Part shown: one piece after another, positions 21,111 to 31,615 of the stretch
How positions within the stretch are numbered: the first letter of the stretch is position 1
How the letters are laid out: every line of letters begins with the position of its first letter
From: Symsagittifera roscoffensis
Lineage: Eukaryota > Xenacoelomorpha > Acoela > Convolutidae
Reading direction: 5' to 3'
Assembly (NCBI RefSeq): GCF_963678635.1
Contig: NC_087068.1
Coordinates: 25,484,318 to 25,548,317, forward strand
DNA length: 64,000 nt
Notes under the pieces: generated by a model
Seen by the model: the letters and a program-made list of their open reading frames with translations, nothing else
Told to the model about the DNA's origin: nothing
Databases searched by the model: none
Program-made: the position numbers and the translations under genes

Positions 21111-24100
21111 AAGCGTAGCCAAGTTTCTTTCCCCTCTGTATTGTCACTGTTGTTGCTTCTGTGTTCAATAACACACTCACACATAGTCCGCTCTGAGTGA
21201 GTGAGAAGCTTCTTCCTAAAATAGCCGAGCTTTTACTGTTTAGATTTGGTACCAGACACACCTGTCTGTCATTGCTGAGTTCATTCAAGTTCCTCATCCT
21301 AAACGTCGCTACTACGGCTTGGTTTGGTTTTAATCTAACTTTTCGATCCAGAAAAATCGGCACCTTGGCCTGGTTAATTAAGATCTTATTAAGGGGTCTC
21401 TTTTCATACTTTCTCTCAGGATCCTTGATCCTAATCAACCCGTCATTGAGATCGATCGTGACGTCAAAGTTGCGAACGAAATCCCTTCCTAAGATGAACT
21501 GATCGGATTCGTCCAAATTCTCCACTACTAGGAAGCTCATCCAAAGATGTCTTCCTCCGAGCTGCAGTGAAATGATCGGGGTTCGTCCAGTCACATAGAT
21601 CGCTCCCTGATTGGCAGCTGCCAACCTGATGTTTGTCGGTATGAGATCCGACCTCTCGAAACCCATGTCGGTCCAAGTTTTGACTGGCATGACGCTAACC
21701 ACTGCTCTCGTGTCTAGCAGTCCCTTTACTGAAAATTGTCTGCCTTGCACGTCCAGAACGTGTGCGGCCAGATCGGCCTCACAACCTATATGCACCGCAT
21801 CTTGTTCGAGCATCGCGTTGTGTCCGATCCGTCTAACCTTCAGCTCCTCTTGACCAATGTATATCCGGCCAATCTGATCGTTCGCATCAGTTATGTGAGC
21901 TTTCGTGTAGATATTGATGCCATCCACATTCATTAGGATCGGGTAAGGGCCATGGACATCGATATATTGTCCGTCCACTTTCATCAGCCTCGGACCTCCC
22001 GTTGTGAGCAGCGCTCGCACTGCCCTGGAGTCCAGTTTGGGATCTTTCTCCTTCAGGTAGTCGGCATAGATGTCCAGGTGGACTAGTGTAATCTCGGATG
22101 GTTCACTCAAGTTCTTGACCACCTGGTGCCCTGCGACTGAGATGATAGACATTATTTTGGTCCCCTCTTTCGTCATGCCGAAAGTCTTACCAAATATAAC
22201 GTTCAATTTTAGTCCCTGTCTCCTGGGTTCCTCTTTGTCTTCTACTTTTGTCGTTTTACCCAGAACATTAAAACTTTTCCGAAGATCTGTGCTCTCCAGC
22301 TCCGACCTTACCCATTGCTCCACTTCTTTCGTGGCTAGGTCCTGTTTGACATTCTGCAGCGCTGTCCTTGCCGCCAGGCCGTAATCCACCTTGAGTGGGC
22401 TAGACGACTCTGCTTCGAGGTTCGAGGCTACCACCTCGTCAGGCCATGTCTTAACCTTTTTGGTCGTGAAGGTGCTCGGTGTCGTCTCCTTTCTCCGAGA
22501 TTCAGCCTCGTTCATCAGACGTGCTCGACTGGCCTTGACACCCGAAAGCGCCTCTTCGTGGCGGGGATGTTTCGCGTCCGGTACTGCATCCCAAAATTGA
22601 GTACAATCCGACTTGAAGTGTCCCTCCAAATTACAGAAGAAACACCTCGGACCATATTTCATGATGAGCCCTCTGACGTACTCTTCATGATCCTCGTCGG
22701 TCGCGTCGGCGTCCTCGAGAAAGTAGCCTATGGCCTTCATGTTCTGTTTGTATGCAGAACACGCGGAAACGTGATGGTCCATCGAACCACAATTCGCACA
22801 CGACCTCCTCTTATCCATGTCATCGCGAGGTTTGTACCAACTGGAATTCGCACCAGTGTTTGTCCCGCTATAGTTACCATAATTGCTGTAACGGTTTTGC
22901 GCCCTCGGTTTTATGAGTAAATACTCGCGTGACTTCATACGCAAGTCGTCGGGCGTGGGTACCTGGTCAAGCGACAGGGTGAAGTGAGTGGCCAACATCG
23001 TCTTCAACTCCTCACTCCTTACTCCGTCCATGAACTTCGAAGCAATCGCCAAGTTTCGCTCGGATATTTTCTCATCTGGGTTGCTTCTCCTCCTAAGCAA
23101 TTCAAGGTCGTCCAAGAATTTATCTATGGATTCGTCATCTCTTTGACGCCTCTTTTCGAACTTCACCATAGCCTGGTGCCCTTGTACTCCAGAGCCGAAA
23201 CGATTCAGCAGGATGTCGAATATCTTGCGAGCGCTGTCTCTCTCATTGGCTCTTTTCGCCATTACACAACTTAATGCAGTACCCTCCAGATTGCTCGTCA
23301 GCGCGCTGCACTCTTGTTTCTTGGAGAGATTCTCTTCCTCAAAGTGTAACTTCATCACCTCTATCCAAGTATCAATGCAGCCGTCTGACTCGTCTTTATA
23401 TGACTTCGGCTTTTTCAGTGTCCTTCTTGACCTCTCTCTTCTCTCGGTTGACTTCGAGAGCTTGGTGATGAATGTTTCGAGAGATCTGTTCAGAGGCTCA
23501 AACATCGAGGCATACATCGTTGTGTCCTGTGAGACTGTAGTCAGATCTGGTACTGAACTGACTTGTGGCACAGTTGGCAATCTTGTCTCCGGGGTGGCAT
23601 CTGCCTCCCGCGGGACTGGATTCGTCCAGCCAGGCCTCGACGGGGCTGCCCTTGGCCGCTCCTTGTTTCTGGGTTCGTAGTTCGTTCTCGAGCCTTGCTG
23701 GTCTCTGGCATTGCTGCCCGTACCATCTCCATCATTTGCATGGCGTGAGCGCTCCCTTGGGTTGGAACGCTCCTGCCACTTGCTCCCATTCAGGATCGCG
23801 TCAAGCTTCCGCATCATTAAGTCAGACTTTGCATCTAACCTTTTCTCCAGGCTAGTCATCGTGTGGGCATAGGTACTATCATGATCGTTCAACAATCGTT
23901 CGATCTCCCTGGTCATCCTAGCCTCTCTTTCGTATGACTCCTTGTTTGCCTGTGCCAGGCTCTCCGCCAGGCATTGATCGGTGTTGCGAATCAACTGAGC
24001 CTGATCAACCCTCGCCTGCGACTTCACATGCGTTAGTTCGTCTCTCAGATTCTCTTGACCTTTGTGAGCTCTCTCATCAACCTGATCTATTCTTTTAGTC

Positions 24101-24597
24101 ATGTCCCACCTCAGTTCATCTAGACCATTCATTACGCCAGCGAACATGTCACTTATGTCGCCAGTGGCCCCAAATGACGGGGTTAGTCCCAGAGAAGATG
24201 AGGTCAACTGCGGCTGCAGCCTGGTGCTTGATGACGCACCGCCTTTTTGCTTGCTCATCGACGTCATTAATCTGTCGAAAGTTGATGACGCTCCCATCGT
24301 TATCCCATCTGACATGGGCCTGGTCGGCGAGGTTGACGACGCCTTCCTGCTCATATCATTCCTTGGGCACGGTGTGAAGTTCACATCCGGATGGGTTATC
24401 TCCGGGTAGTCATCACTGGAAGTCAAACCTACAGCTGGTAGTGACGCCATGCGTTCGTCGTACAAAGACTTCCAACTCTTCTTGGCTTTCGAACCCGTTT
24501 GTTCTTCACTCGGGCTTATACTCGACATCATCGCGTTGTTGCTCTGCTTGGCCAGAGATGAGTGGGTACTAGCCGAATGTGAGTATTTTCCCTCCAC
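21088..24597 (-). CDS. gag: Gag-protease polyprotein, element 1
   Basis: 1169 residues. The N-terminal ~300 residues are Ser/Thr-rich with coiled-coil stretches. The middle is capsid-like (CIDTWIEVMKLHFEEE, LNRFGSGVQGHQAM). Two CCHC zinc knuckles follow: CANCGSMDHHVSAC and CFFCNLEGHFKSDC. Near the end is a retropepsin-like domain; its active site reads Leu-Leu-Asp962-Thr-Arg-Ala, where element 2 has Asp-Thr-Gly-Ala, a single GGA to AGA change that should inactivate the protease. The domain ends with LGRSFSLTQSGLCV and LGYALP, shared with element 2. The frame overlaps 24528-25043 in another frame, so a frameshift probably separates it from its natural N-terminus. Confidence 0.9.
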   Translation of the reverse strand: MEGKYSHSASTHSSLAKQSNNAMMSSISPSEEQTGSKAKKSWKSLYDERMASLPAVGLTSSDDYPEITHPDVNFTPCPRNDMSRKASSTSPTRPMSDGITMGASSTFDRLMTSMSKQKGGASSSTRLQPQLTSSSLGLTPSFGATGDISDMFAGVMNGLDELRWDMTKRIDQVDERAHKGQENLRDELTHVKSQARVDQAQLIRNTDQCLAESLAQANKESYEREARMTREIERLLNDHDSTYAHTMTSLEKRLDAKSDLMMRKLDAILNGSKWQERSNPRERSRHANDGDGTGSNARDQQGSRTNYEPRNKERPRAAPSRPGWTNPVPREADATPETRLPTVPQVSSVPDLTTVSQDTTMYASMFEPLNRSLETFITKLSKSTERRERSRRTLKKPKSYKDESDGCIDTWIEVMKLHFEEENLSKKQECSALTSNLEGTALSCVMAKRANERDSARKIFDILLNRFGSGVQGHQAMVKFEKRRQRDDESIDKFLDDLELLRRRSNPDEKISERNLAIASKFMDGVRSEELKTMLATHFTLSLDQVPTPDDLRMKSREYLLIKPRAQNRYSNYGNYSGTNTGANSSWYKPRDDMDKRRSCANCGSMDHHVSACSAYKQNMKAIGYFLEDADATDEDHEEYVRGLIMKYGPRCFFCNLEGHFKSDCTQFWDAVPDAKHPRHEEALSGVKASRARLMNEAESRRKETTPSTFTTKKVKTWPDEVVASNLEAESSSPLKVDYGLAARTALQNVKQDLATKEVEQWVRSELESTDLRKSFNVLGKTTKVEDKEEPRRQGLKLNVIFGKTFGMTKEGTKIMSIISVAGHQVVKNLSEPSEITLVHLDIYADYLKEKDPKLDSRAVRALLTTGGPRLMKVDGQYIDVHGPYPILMNVDGINIYTKAHITDANDQIGRIYIGQEELKVRRIGHNAMLEQDAVHIGCEADLAAHVLDVQGRQFSVKGLLDTRAVVSVMPVKTWTDMGFERSDLIPTNIRLAAANQGAIYVTGRTPIISLQLGGRHLWMSFLVVENLDESDQFILGRDFVRNFDVTIDLNDGLIRIKDPERKYEKRPLNKILINQAKVPIFLDRKVRLKPNQAVVATFRMRNLNELSNDRQVCLVPNLNSKSSAILGRSFSLTQSGLCVSVLLNTEATTVTIQRGKKLGYALPLNTDL

Positions 24598-25043
24598 CTG
24601 TGACTTTTGGTCTCCGATTTGGACATCCCCTTGAATAATACTTCCTCTCGCGGCTCGACCTCGGAACGCTCCGAGGTCTCCTCTGTCCTCTCGACTTCCT
24701 CCCGCTCGAGGTCCTCGCTCGGCTCAAAGTCGGGTCGAATGAGCGTCTGTTCTCCCTCGTCAAAGGGGTCCACAAGCGTTTCGCTCGCGGTTCCGGCTTC
24801 GGCGCTCCGCCTTTGATCGCCATCGAGGTTTTTCTCGCTCCTCAATCTCATTCCGCTCACTGAAAGATCAGGTTGACCTTTAGTCGATTCGTTTTCAGCA
24901 AACACGTCGGAGGCGCTGCTAAACGAGGACTGGCTACGCCTAGTTTTAAATTTTCGCGTGCTGCCCTTGCTCAGCCTGGGAATCTTAGTAGTCGATCCTA
25001 ACGAGTCCCTGCGCTGCATACTTTGTGACACAAAAAAAAACAA
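24528..25043 (-). CDS. Gag N-terminal segment, element 1
   Basis: 171 residues starting MFFFVSQSMQRRDSLGSTT. Basic and Ser-rich at first, then acidic (DLEREEVERTEETSERSE). The end (SKSETKSH) overlaps the start of the main gag frame by 70 bases in a different frame, which fits a one-base indel within an originally continuous gag, or less likely a programmed frameshift. A duplicated and truncated copy is at 26479-26733. Confidence 0.55.
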   Translation of the reverse strand: MFFFVSQSMQRRDSLGSTTKIPRLSKGSTRKFKTRRSQSSFSSASDVFAENESTKGQPDLSVSGMRLRSEKNLDGDQRRSAEAGTASETLVDPFDEGEQTLIRPDFEPSEDLEREEVERTEETSERSEVEPREEVLFKGMSKSETKSHRWRENTHIRLVPTHLWPSRATTR

Positions 25044-26495
25044 TATTCGTATGTCGAAAAGTCAGTATTAATCTCTTAGGTTTCTCAATGACAATCTTAG
25101 TGACTCAGCTAGAGTTAGACACACACACACACACACAGGGCCTGCTTAATATTGATATAATACTAACTCAACCCTGTCGTATAGTATAACAGTATCACAA
25201 GATTTTCACAAGATATAATCAACACACAAAACACAATAAATAATCAGGTAAGAATATCCTACAGGTGACAGCGACCTCTTGTCAGTATCAATTTATCGCC
25301 ACACAATTTATCAAGTCACTGCTTTGTTAAAATTAAACAATCTTTGATAAAAAGCAGTGATGATTCAGAAACAGATCAATAAAACTTAGTCTTAAAGAAA
25401 AATACTTCCCCCTATCGGAACGATCCGAAAGAACAAAGCCCAGGACACAGTCTTCTCAAGTGGGTGTGTATTTGCCTAATACACCCACCGAGGTCTTCTT
25501 TTAGGTGCCCCGCGATTGTCCGAGCTGTCCTATCAAGTGGCTCAAGGCAACCTCTGATCGAAAACTTCTAAAGTCTAAGAAAAAGCTCACCCACACCCGG
25601 AACGCTCAAAGTGCACGAGAGCAGGGAACAACTTTTCTTCTCAAGTGAGTGTGTATCTGCCTAATACACTCACCGAGGTCTTCTTTTATTTGTTCCCGGA
25701 TTGCCCGAACTTTCCTATTAATTAGCTCAAGGCAACCGCACAACCAAAATCACAATCAAAAAAAAATTTTTGTTCGGGTACTTCTGATACACCCGATCTA
25801 GAATCCAAAGTTGATCACGAATTTCCGGGTCCAAATGGGCTCTTATGATCCTAATAAGCCCGCCTAATATCCTAATATGATTTTAATTAAATGGATATTT
25901 TCCTTTTCCCAAATTGCCACAGAAGGTTTCCCTAAGCTTCCAACAAGGAGGGTTGCTAAGATGTTCAAGTCACTCCGGAGGGTTGTTAAGACACTTAGCT
26001 CACCTCGGAGGGTACCTTAATCACCCAAGTTACCTCGGAGGGTCCCCTTAAATTTACTAAGGAGGGTCAATAAGATGCTTAATATGCTCCGGAGGGTTAC
26101 TTCGGAGGGTACCTCCAAAATTTTCAAATTTCTGAAACTCACTTAGAAGGGTCTTCAATTAACTTCAGGAAGCGTCAAAACAAGCTAAGTTCTCTACCGG
26201 GGGCTGTTTTAACTTCTTTGGGTGATCTCGTGGAATTTTTCCACTAAGGAGGGTTGCTAAGGGGTTTAGCTGACTCCGTAGGGTTACTTCGGAGGGTTCC
26301 CCAAAAATCACGAAAAAGGTTATGTTACCGCGATAAAGTCTCTAAAAGCGGTCCACCTGAGTTGAAACTAGGTTGGCTGACACGGTCAACCTTCCCAGTT
26401 GGATAAAAAGGTGTTTTGATAAAATTTTCTGCCGCTCGGAGGGTTACCTGTAATTTGGACCCTCCGAACCAACAAATTCTAAAAAATTTTTCTTT
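24806..26495. repeat. Tandem duplication (1.69 kb), copy 1
   Basis: 1690-bp unit repeated at 26496-28185 with only single-base differences (for example GATTGTCCGAG versus GATTGCCCGAG). All junctions share the 4-base microhomology TCCG. It contains the beginning of gag, an (AC)n run at 25119-25137, and the CGGAGGGT-rich leader. Confidence 0.95.
25944..26467. repeat. Dispersed CGGAGGGT motif array (copy 1)
   Basis: At least ten GGAGGGT words, most as (C/T)CGGAGGGT or AAGGAGGGT, occur about every 25-150 bp on the plus strand (near 25947, 25975, 26006, 26036, 26060, 26090, 26104, 26248, 26290 and 26437). One inverted copy (ACCCTCCGA) ends the block. More copies in both orientations lie at 28494, 29190, 29250, 29570, 29625 and 29700. 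The function is unknown; the regular reuse suggests a bound or structured RNA/DNA motif. Confidence 0.7.
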
Positions 26496-26733
26496 TCCGC
26501 CTTTGATCGCCATCGAGGTTTTTCTCGCTCCTCAATCTCATTCCGCTCACTGAAAGATCAGGTTGAACTTTAGTCGATTCGTTTTCAGCAAACACGTCGG
26601 AGGCGCTGCTAAACGAGGACTGGCTACGCCTAGTTTTAAATTTTCGCGTGCTGCCCTTGCTCAGCCTGGGAATCTTAGTAGTCGATCCTAACGAGTCCCT
26701 GCGCTGCATACTTTGTGACACAAAAAAAAACAA
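26479..26733 (-). pseudogene. Truncated gag N-terminus from duplication
   Basis: Identical to the first ~79 residues of 24528-25043 apart from one residue (TKGQP versus TKVQP). It then runs out of the duplicated unit into leader sequence and stops. Not expected to be functional. Confidence 0.8.
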
Positions 26734-28185
26734 TATTCGTATGTCGAAAAGTCAGTATTAATCTCTTAGGTTTCTCAATGACAATCTTAGTGACTCAGCT
26801 AGAGTTAGACACACACACACACACACAGGGCCTGCTTAATATTGATATAATACTAACTCAACCCTGTCGTATAGTATAACAGTATCACAAGATTTTCACA
26901 AGATATAATCAACACACAAAACACAATAAATAATCAGGTAAGAATATCCTACAGGTGACAGCGACCTCTTGTCAGTATCAATTTATCGCCACACAATTTA
27001 TCAAGTCACTGCTTTGTTAAAATTAAACAATCTTTGATAAAAAGCAGTGATGATTCAGAAACAGATCAATAAAACTTAGTCTTAAAGAAAAATACTTCCC
27101 CCTATCGGAACGATCCGAAAGAACAAAGCCCAGGACACAGTCTTCTCAAGTGGGTGTGTATTTGCCTAATACACCCACCGAGGTCTTCTTTTAGGTGCCC
27201 CGCGATTGCCCGAGCTGTCCTATCAAGTGGCTCAAGGCAACCTCTGATCGAAAACTTCTAAAGTCTAAGAAAAAGCTCACCCACACCCGGAACGCTCAAA
27301 GTGCACGAGAGCAGGGAACAACTTTTCTTCTCAAGTGAGTGTGTATCTGCCTAATACACTCACCGAGGTCTTCTTTTATTTGTTCCCGGATTGCCCGAAC
27401 TTTCCTATTAATTAGCTCAAGGCAACCGCACAACCAAAATCACAATCAAAAAAAATTTTTTGTTCGGGTACTTCTGATACACCCGATCTAGAATCCAAAG
27501 TTGATCACGAATTTCCGGGTCCAAATGGGCTCTTATGATCCTAATAAGCCCGCCTAATATCCTAATATGATTTTAATTAAATGGATATTTTCCTTTTCCC
27601 AAATTGCCACAGAAGGTTTCCCTAAGCTTCCAACAAGGAGGGTTGCTAAGATGTTCAAGTCACTCCGGAGGGTTGTTAAGACACTTAGCTCACCTCGGAG
27701 GGTACCTTAATCACCCAAGTTACCTCGGAGGGTCCCCTTAAATTTACTAAGGAGGGTCAATAAGATGCTTAATATGCTCCGGAGGGTTACTTCGGAGGGT
27801 ACCTCCAAAATTTTCAAATTTCTGAAACTCACTTAGAAGGGTCTTCAATTAACTTCAGGAAGCGTCAAAACAAGCTAAGTTCTCTACCGGGGGCTGTTTT
27901 AACTTCTTTGGGTGATCTCGTGGAATTTTTCCACTAAGGAGGGTTGCTAAGGGGTTTAGCTGACTCCGTAGGGTTACTTCGGAGGGTTCCCCAAAAATCA
28001 CGAAAAAGGTTATGTTACCGCGATAAAGTCTCTAAAAGCGGTCCACCTGAGTTGAAACTAGGTTGGCTGACACGGTCAACCTTCCCAGTTGGATAAAAAG
28101 GTGTTTTGATAAAATTTTCTGCCGCTCGGAGGGTTACCTGTAATTTGGACCCTCCGAACCAACAAATTCTAAAAAATTTTTCTTT
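26496..28185. repeat. Tandem duplication (1.69 kb), copy 2
   Basis: Second copy of 24806-26495, including a second CGGAGGGT array at about 27634-28157 and the second (AC)n run. Its distal end continues into the rest of the leader at 28186. Confidence 0.95.
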
Positions 28186-29760
28186 TCCGAGATTATCAAC
28201 CCAAAAACGGTTGCGGTCCGGAAAATTGGTCTAAAACGTCGACTTATGGTACCAAAATTATCCCGATCGGATAACTAGTCTTTGAGAAATTGCCAAAAAC
28301 GTGTTTGTCCAAATGGCCTTTTTTCACTACCTATATAGGTTTTGAGAAACTTTTTCCGCAATTCCTATCGAAAGTGCCTAAAAATAATTGAAACGAGCGT
28401 AGTAGCCCTGTGCGGCACTGGAATAGTGCAAAAAACCGAGTCAAAATTGGTTTGGAGACAAAGATTTGGCCAATAACTATCAAATTTGGACCCTCCGGTT
28501 CCTTCCTTTTCCAATCCTTAAGTCGTTAGCTCTATCCAAGGAGCCAATCGGAAGGTTACTCAAGAATTTCTCTAGTAACCGAGCACTTTATGCTAGCACG
28601 CTCCTAACGCAAAAAATTTTATTGCTCTAACTCTAAAAACTCAAAAACGCGATCCCCAAAACAGATTGACAAAATTCAGAAAATTATCGAAATTTTGACC
28701 GAAAAATTTTGGTTTTTTCCAACTTCTACTGAGTCTTTTCTCACGCGGTTTCTTTAGTTAGGGGGATCGAGCTACGTAGCTACTCCCTATATAAAAGCTT
28801 TTTGTTGTTCGGAAAAGCTCGGATATCCAAAAATTTGGGGGTCTACAGTTTGATCGAAAATCGATGATTTTCGACAAAATTGGGTGTTTTTTGGGTCTAA
28901 TTTAGGAGATAAGTAATATGTAATAAGGATAAAAACCTATTAGTAGTCGTTAATGAATAGTACTATACCCTCCTTTGCACCAAAATACCCGAATTAAGAC
29001 CCTTAACTCGGAAATTTGTAATCGATGGAGGTTACAATCGGACCGCGCCAATCGTGCCTTCCACCACTTAAGTTTTAATGAAATGGTACCCGAACGATAC
29101 TAAACCTGCTTCAACGATACCCAACAGTCGTTGCGGATGTTGTCCCTGATGTCCCTGTTGAGTGTGGAACACGTTGATCAGCTTGCCACTCTACCCTCCG
29201 GTCACCGGCAAAATCACCATTAACGTGCTTAAACACTCAAATTACACTCGAGGGAGGGTATCCAACCCTTCACCAAAACACACAATCTTTCTATCAGAAA
29301 CGATGTAAATCAATCTGAAACAACAACAAATAGGAAGGTCAGATCACATCTCGTCCGGAAATAACATATAAACTGTCACTTTATGTTTTTTACTGTTTTT
29401 GGTCTTTTTTTTGGATTTTTTACCGTTTTTTGTACTTTTTTGTTTTCAAATAAATTTATTTTTGGCTTTTTCTTGGTTATACACTATTTTTGTTTGCTTT
29501 TACTCTTTCTCTTTAATTGTTTTTGGTCCCGGGACCTCGGGACAAGCGGGTTCATGACTTCCCACCTAACCCTCCGGCCCCCGGAATTTTCGGTGTTAAC
29601 TAAGTTAAAAAGCTAAATAGTACTGGACGGAGGGTACGCACCTTCCCCCCAGTACAATAACGGTCCTTAAGGCCTCTACCACGAGCTTACGCCCGGAGCG
29701 GAGGGTTCGTCGCTGAAACGCTTGCTGATCATGATGGTCTTATGCCTTTGACAGGCCCAC

Positions 29761-29772
29761 ACAGGAGCGCCA
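29761..29772 (-). promoter_or_regulatory. Putative primer-binding site, element 1
   Basis: Minus-strand TGGCGCTCCTGT, 12 bases after the LTR end (GTTACA-TAGACGTTTTTA-TGGCGCTCC). The same TTTTTATGGCGCTCCTG follows the 5' LTR of element 2, although surrounding sequence differs. It starts with TGG, as expected for pairing with a tRNA 3' CCA end. The offset from the LTR is larger than usual. The tRNA is not identified. Confidence 0.5.
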
Positions 29773-29784
29773 TAAAAACGTCTA

Positions 29785-30667
29785 TGTAACATTCGCCCAA
29801 ATACTACACAGCGACGGAGCGTAGAAAAAGTACCTATTAACGACTGGCAGGCGTCAATTACCTTAATCCTACTCGTTTTTCACCGTCTCGACCTTGCCAG
29901 TTGATTTTCTGGTCTGTCTAGGGCTAAGTAAAAAGTTACCATTTTTAGGCCATCAGTCAAACGACTTTTGATCAGCTTTCGTTTACATGCGAACACAACC
30001 ACATAGCTGAGTCTCGGATCCTCAGACTACGTGATTGTCATTAAAAAACGGCTCGAGCAACCTATTTTAACATGTTTTTGTGTGACAGTTCTATATTAAA
30101 TCCATTGGAGATGGATTGACCCTTTCTTCTTTCTAGCTACTCATATTCTAAAATATCAAGTTACACCGGTGTTAAATTAAAGTTTCACGACATCCAGGTA
30201 GCTATATAGTTAGTTTTATACAGTCCCTTCACATCAACAGTCTCTGGGGGACCAAGCCTCCGCTCCCGTAATATTCCAGCGATAACGCTCTTATCTCTCC
30301 TAATTTGCGTCCCGGGAGGGTTCCGTGGAATACTCCTTCCCCACTGAAGCTTCCTTCTCCACTAGTATCCGCTGACAAGTGTCTTATCGTGCGTTGTTGC
30401 CACGATAAGAGGCTTCGTATTTTCCGTCTCTTGTACGACTGTTTTTCACAATATCTGTCGTTGTTCTGATTTTCCTAGTTCTTTTGGTCAAAATGGCCGT
30501 TTTTCGTATTTCTGAGAAATATCAACTTGAAAATCGAAATTTTAAAAATAGAAAATTTCAGAACACTTCGACCCTCCTTTCAAGCACTTTTTTGCTGTTA
30601 AGGCTTTTTCTCTCTGATTCGTGCTTCGTCGGAAGGTTGCGTTGTGCCAATCTGGCAGAATGGCACA
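29785..30667 (-). repeat. 5' LTR of element 1
   Basis: 883 bp, minus-strand TGTGCCATTCTGCC to GCGAATGTTACA. It differs from the 3' LTR at about 14 positions. Hairpin TCTTATCGTG / CACGATAAGA at 30382-30410. The right flank (AATTCTTGAAACG) is not element sequence. Confidence 0.9.
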
Positions 30668-31615
30668 ATTCTTGAAACGTGGTGCAGCTAACTAAACTAG
30701 TTCAATTAGTTAAAAGTAGCCGTAAACGAGACCCTAAGCGTATTATCAAGCAAATCAACCTTTTGCTACAACCTTATTAGCTCAGGGTGTTGCGGGAGGT
30801 CAGGTCGCGGTTTGCTTGATTCCCTTCCTCTAAAGTTGATTTAATTCACTAAATGTTCATACTAGCTGCTAGCTTGATGCACCACGCTTTGAAAATACTT
30901 TCCCCGGCTTTGTAAAAGCGTGTATCACAATCGTGCTTAGCCATTCCCGGGTTAAGTTTCAAACATAACGCAGTAAACGTCCGTAAAACTTGTCAGTATC
31001 AACTTTATCACTATCTCTTAAACCAAACCGACATTGTCATTTGGCACGACGCCGTTAATAACTCTATTAGTCGACACCGTAGTAATAACTTTAACGCACT
31101 AACTCCTAACCAGCTTAAGAAGATTCTTTTAAACTATAAACGTAATATTTATGCAATCGTTTACTGTAAACGTGGAGACACGGAAGATATATATAGTAAA
31201 TTGAAAGAGTCAGCTATATTAGTTATTATTATATTAACAGACCTGATATCTAGAAGGAAGCAGAAGCTCACTGAGTTAGGGCAAAAGTATTTAGAACTAC
31301 ACCAGGATCCCTCTCTAGAACTGAAAACGTTTACGATCCTTAGGCGTTATAGCAAGAATTTGAAGTATATTATTTCAAAGAAAAACACTCCTAAGCCGGG
31401 AAAACGCAAACGGCAAGCTACTCGAAACAGAAGAAATGCTGAGCAGCAACTAGGAGTTAAATAAAGTGCTTCTCTAATGTGTGATTTTGTTTAATGAGTC
31501 ATAATATAATTTTTTGATACTAAAGTTAAGGTCTTAAATTAATTATTCCCTTTTTTCTCTCAAACTGAGCAGTTGAGCGGTTGAGTAGAAGTAAACAAGT
31601 TTAAAAGTAATCAAA
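30668..31615 (+). other. Flanking DNA with small basic frame
   Basis: Between the 5' LTR of element 1 and the BEL/Pao gag. A frame at about 31201-31464 (up to 87 residues) ends in a Lys/Arg-rich tail (KPGKRKRQATRNRRNAEQQ) but has no ATG at its listed start and no known relative. It may be the LTR or leader of the BEL/Pao copy. No LTR pair was found. Confidence 0.3.

Larger units (their letters stand above)
25044..29784 (-). other. Non-coding leader of element 1
   Basis: 4.7 kb between the 5' LTR and gag, about 1.7 kb of which is tandem duplication. It holds an (AC)n run, two near-identical blocks around 25440 and 25640 with GTGTGTAT(T/C)TGCCTAATACAC, the CGGAGGGT array, and a primer-binding-like sequence next to the LTR. 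No protein is recognised; a T-rich open stretch at 29383-29616 is not convincing. Confidence 0.6.
12234..30667 (-). mobile_element. Giant Ty3/Gypsy element 1, RT-deleted
   Basis: An 18.4-kb minus-strand element with LTRs at 29785-30667 (5') and 12234-13116 (3'), both TGTGCC...GTTACA. Gene order 5' to 3': leader, gag, gag-protease, [reverse transcriptase missing], RNase H-integrase, macrodomain, ~475-bp spacer, small helical protein, coiled-coil protein, terminal conserved protein, 3' UTR, polypurine tract. Compared with element 2 it lacks the RT and the SGNH-like block. The protease active site is Asp-Thr-Arg. I see about 14 differences between the two LTRs, so the insertion is not ancient. 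No target-site duplication is evident (left flank TTATT, right flank AATTC). It needs proteins from another copy to move. Confidence 0.9.

Noticed and set aside
29383-29616. Phe-rich membrane protein in the leader
   Set aside because: Poly-T-driven low-complexity frame without a relative.
30770-30830. tRNA-like TTAGCTCAG on the plus strand
   Set aside because: No B box or acceptor stem follows.
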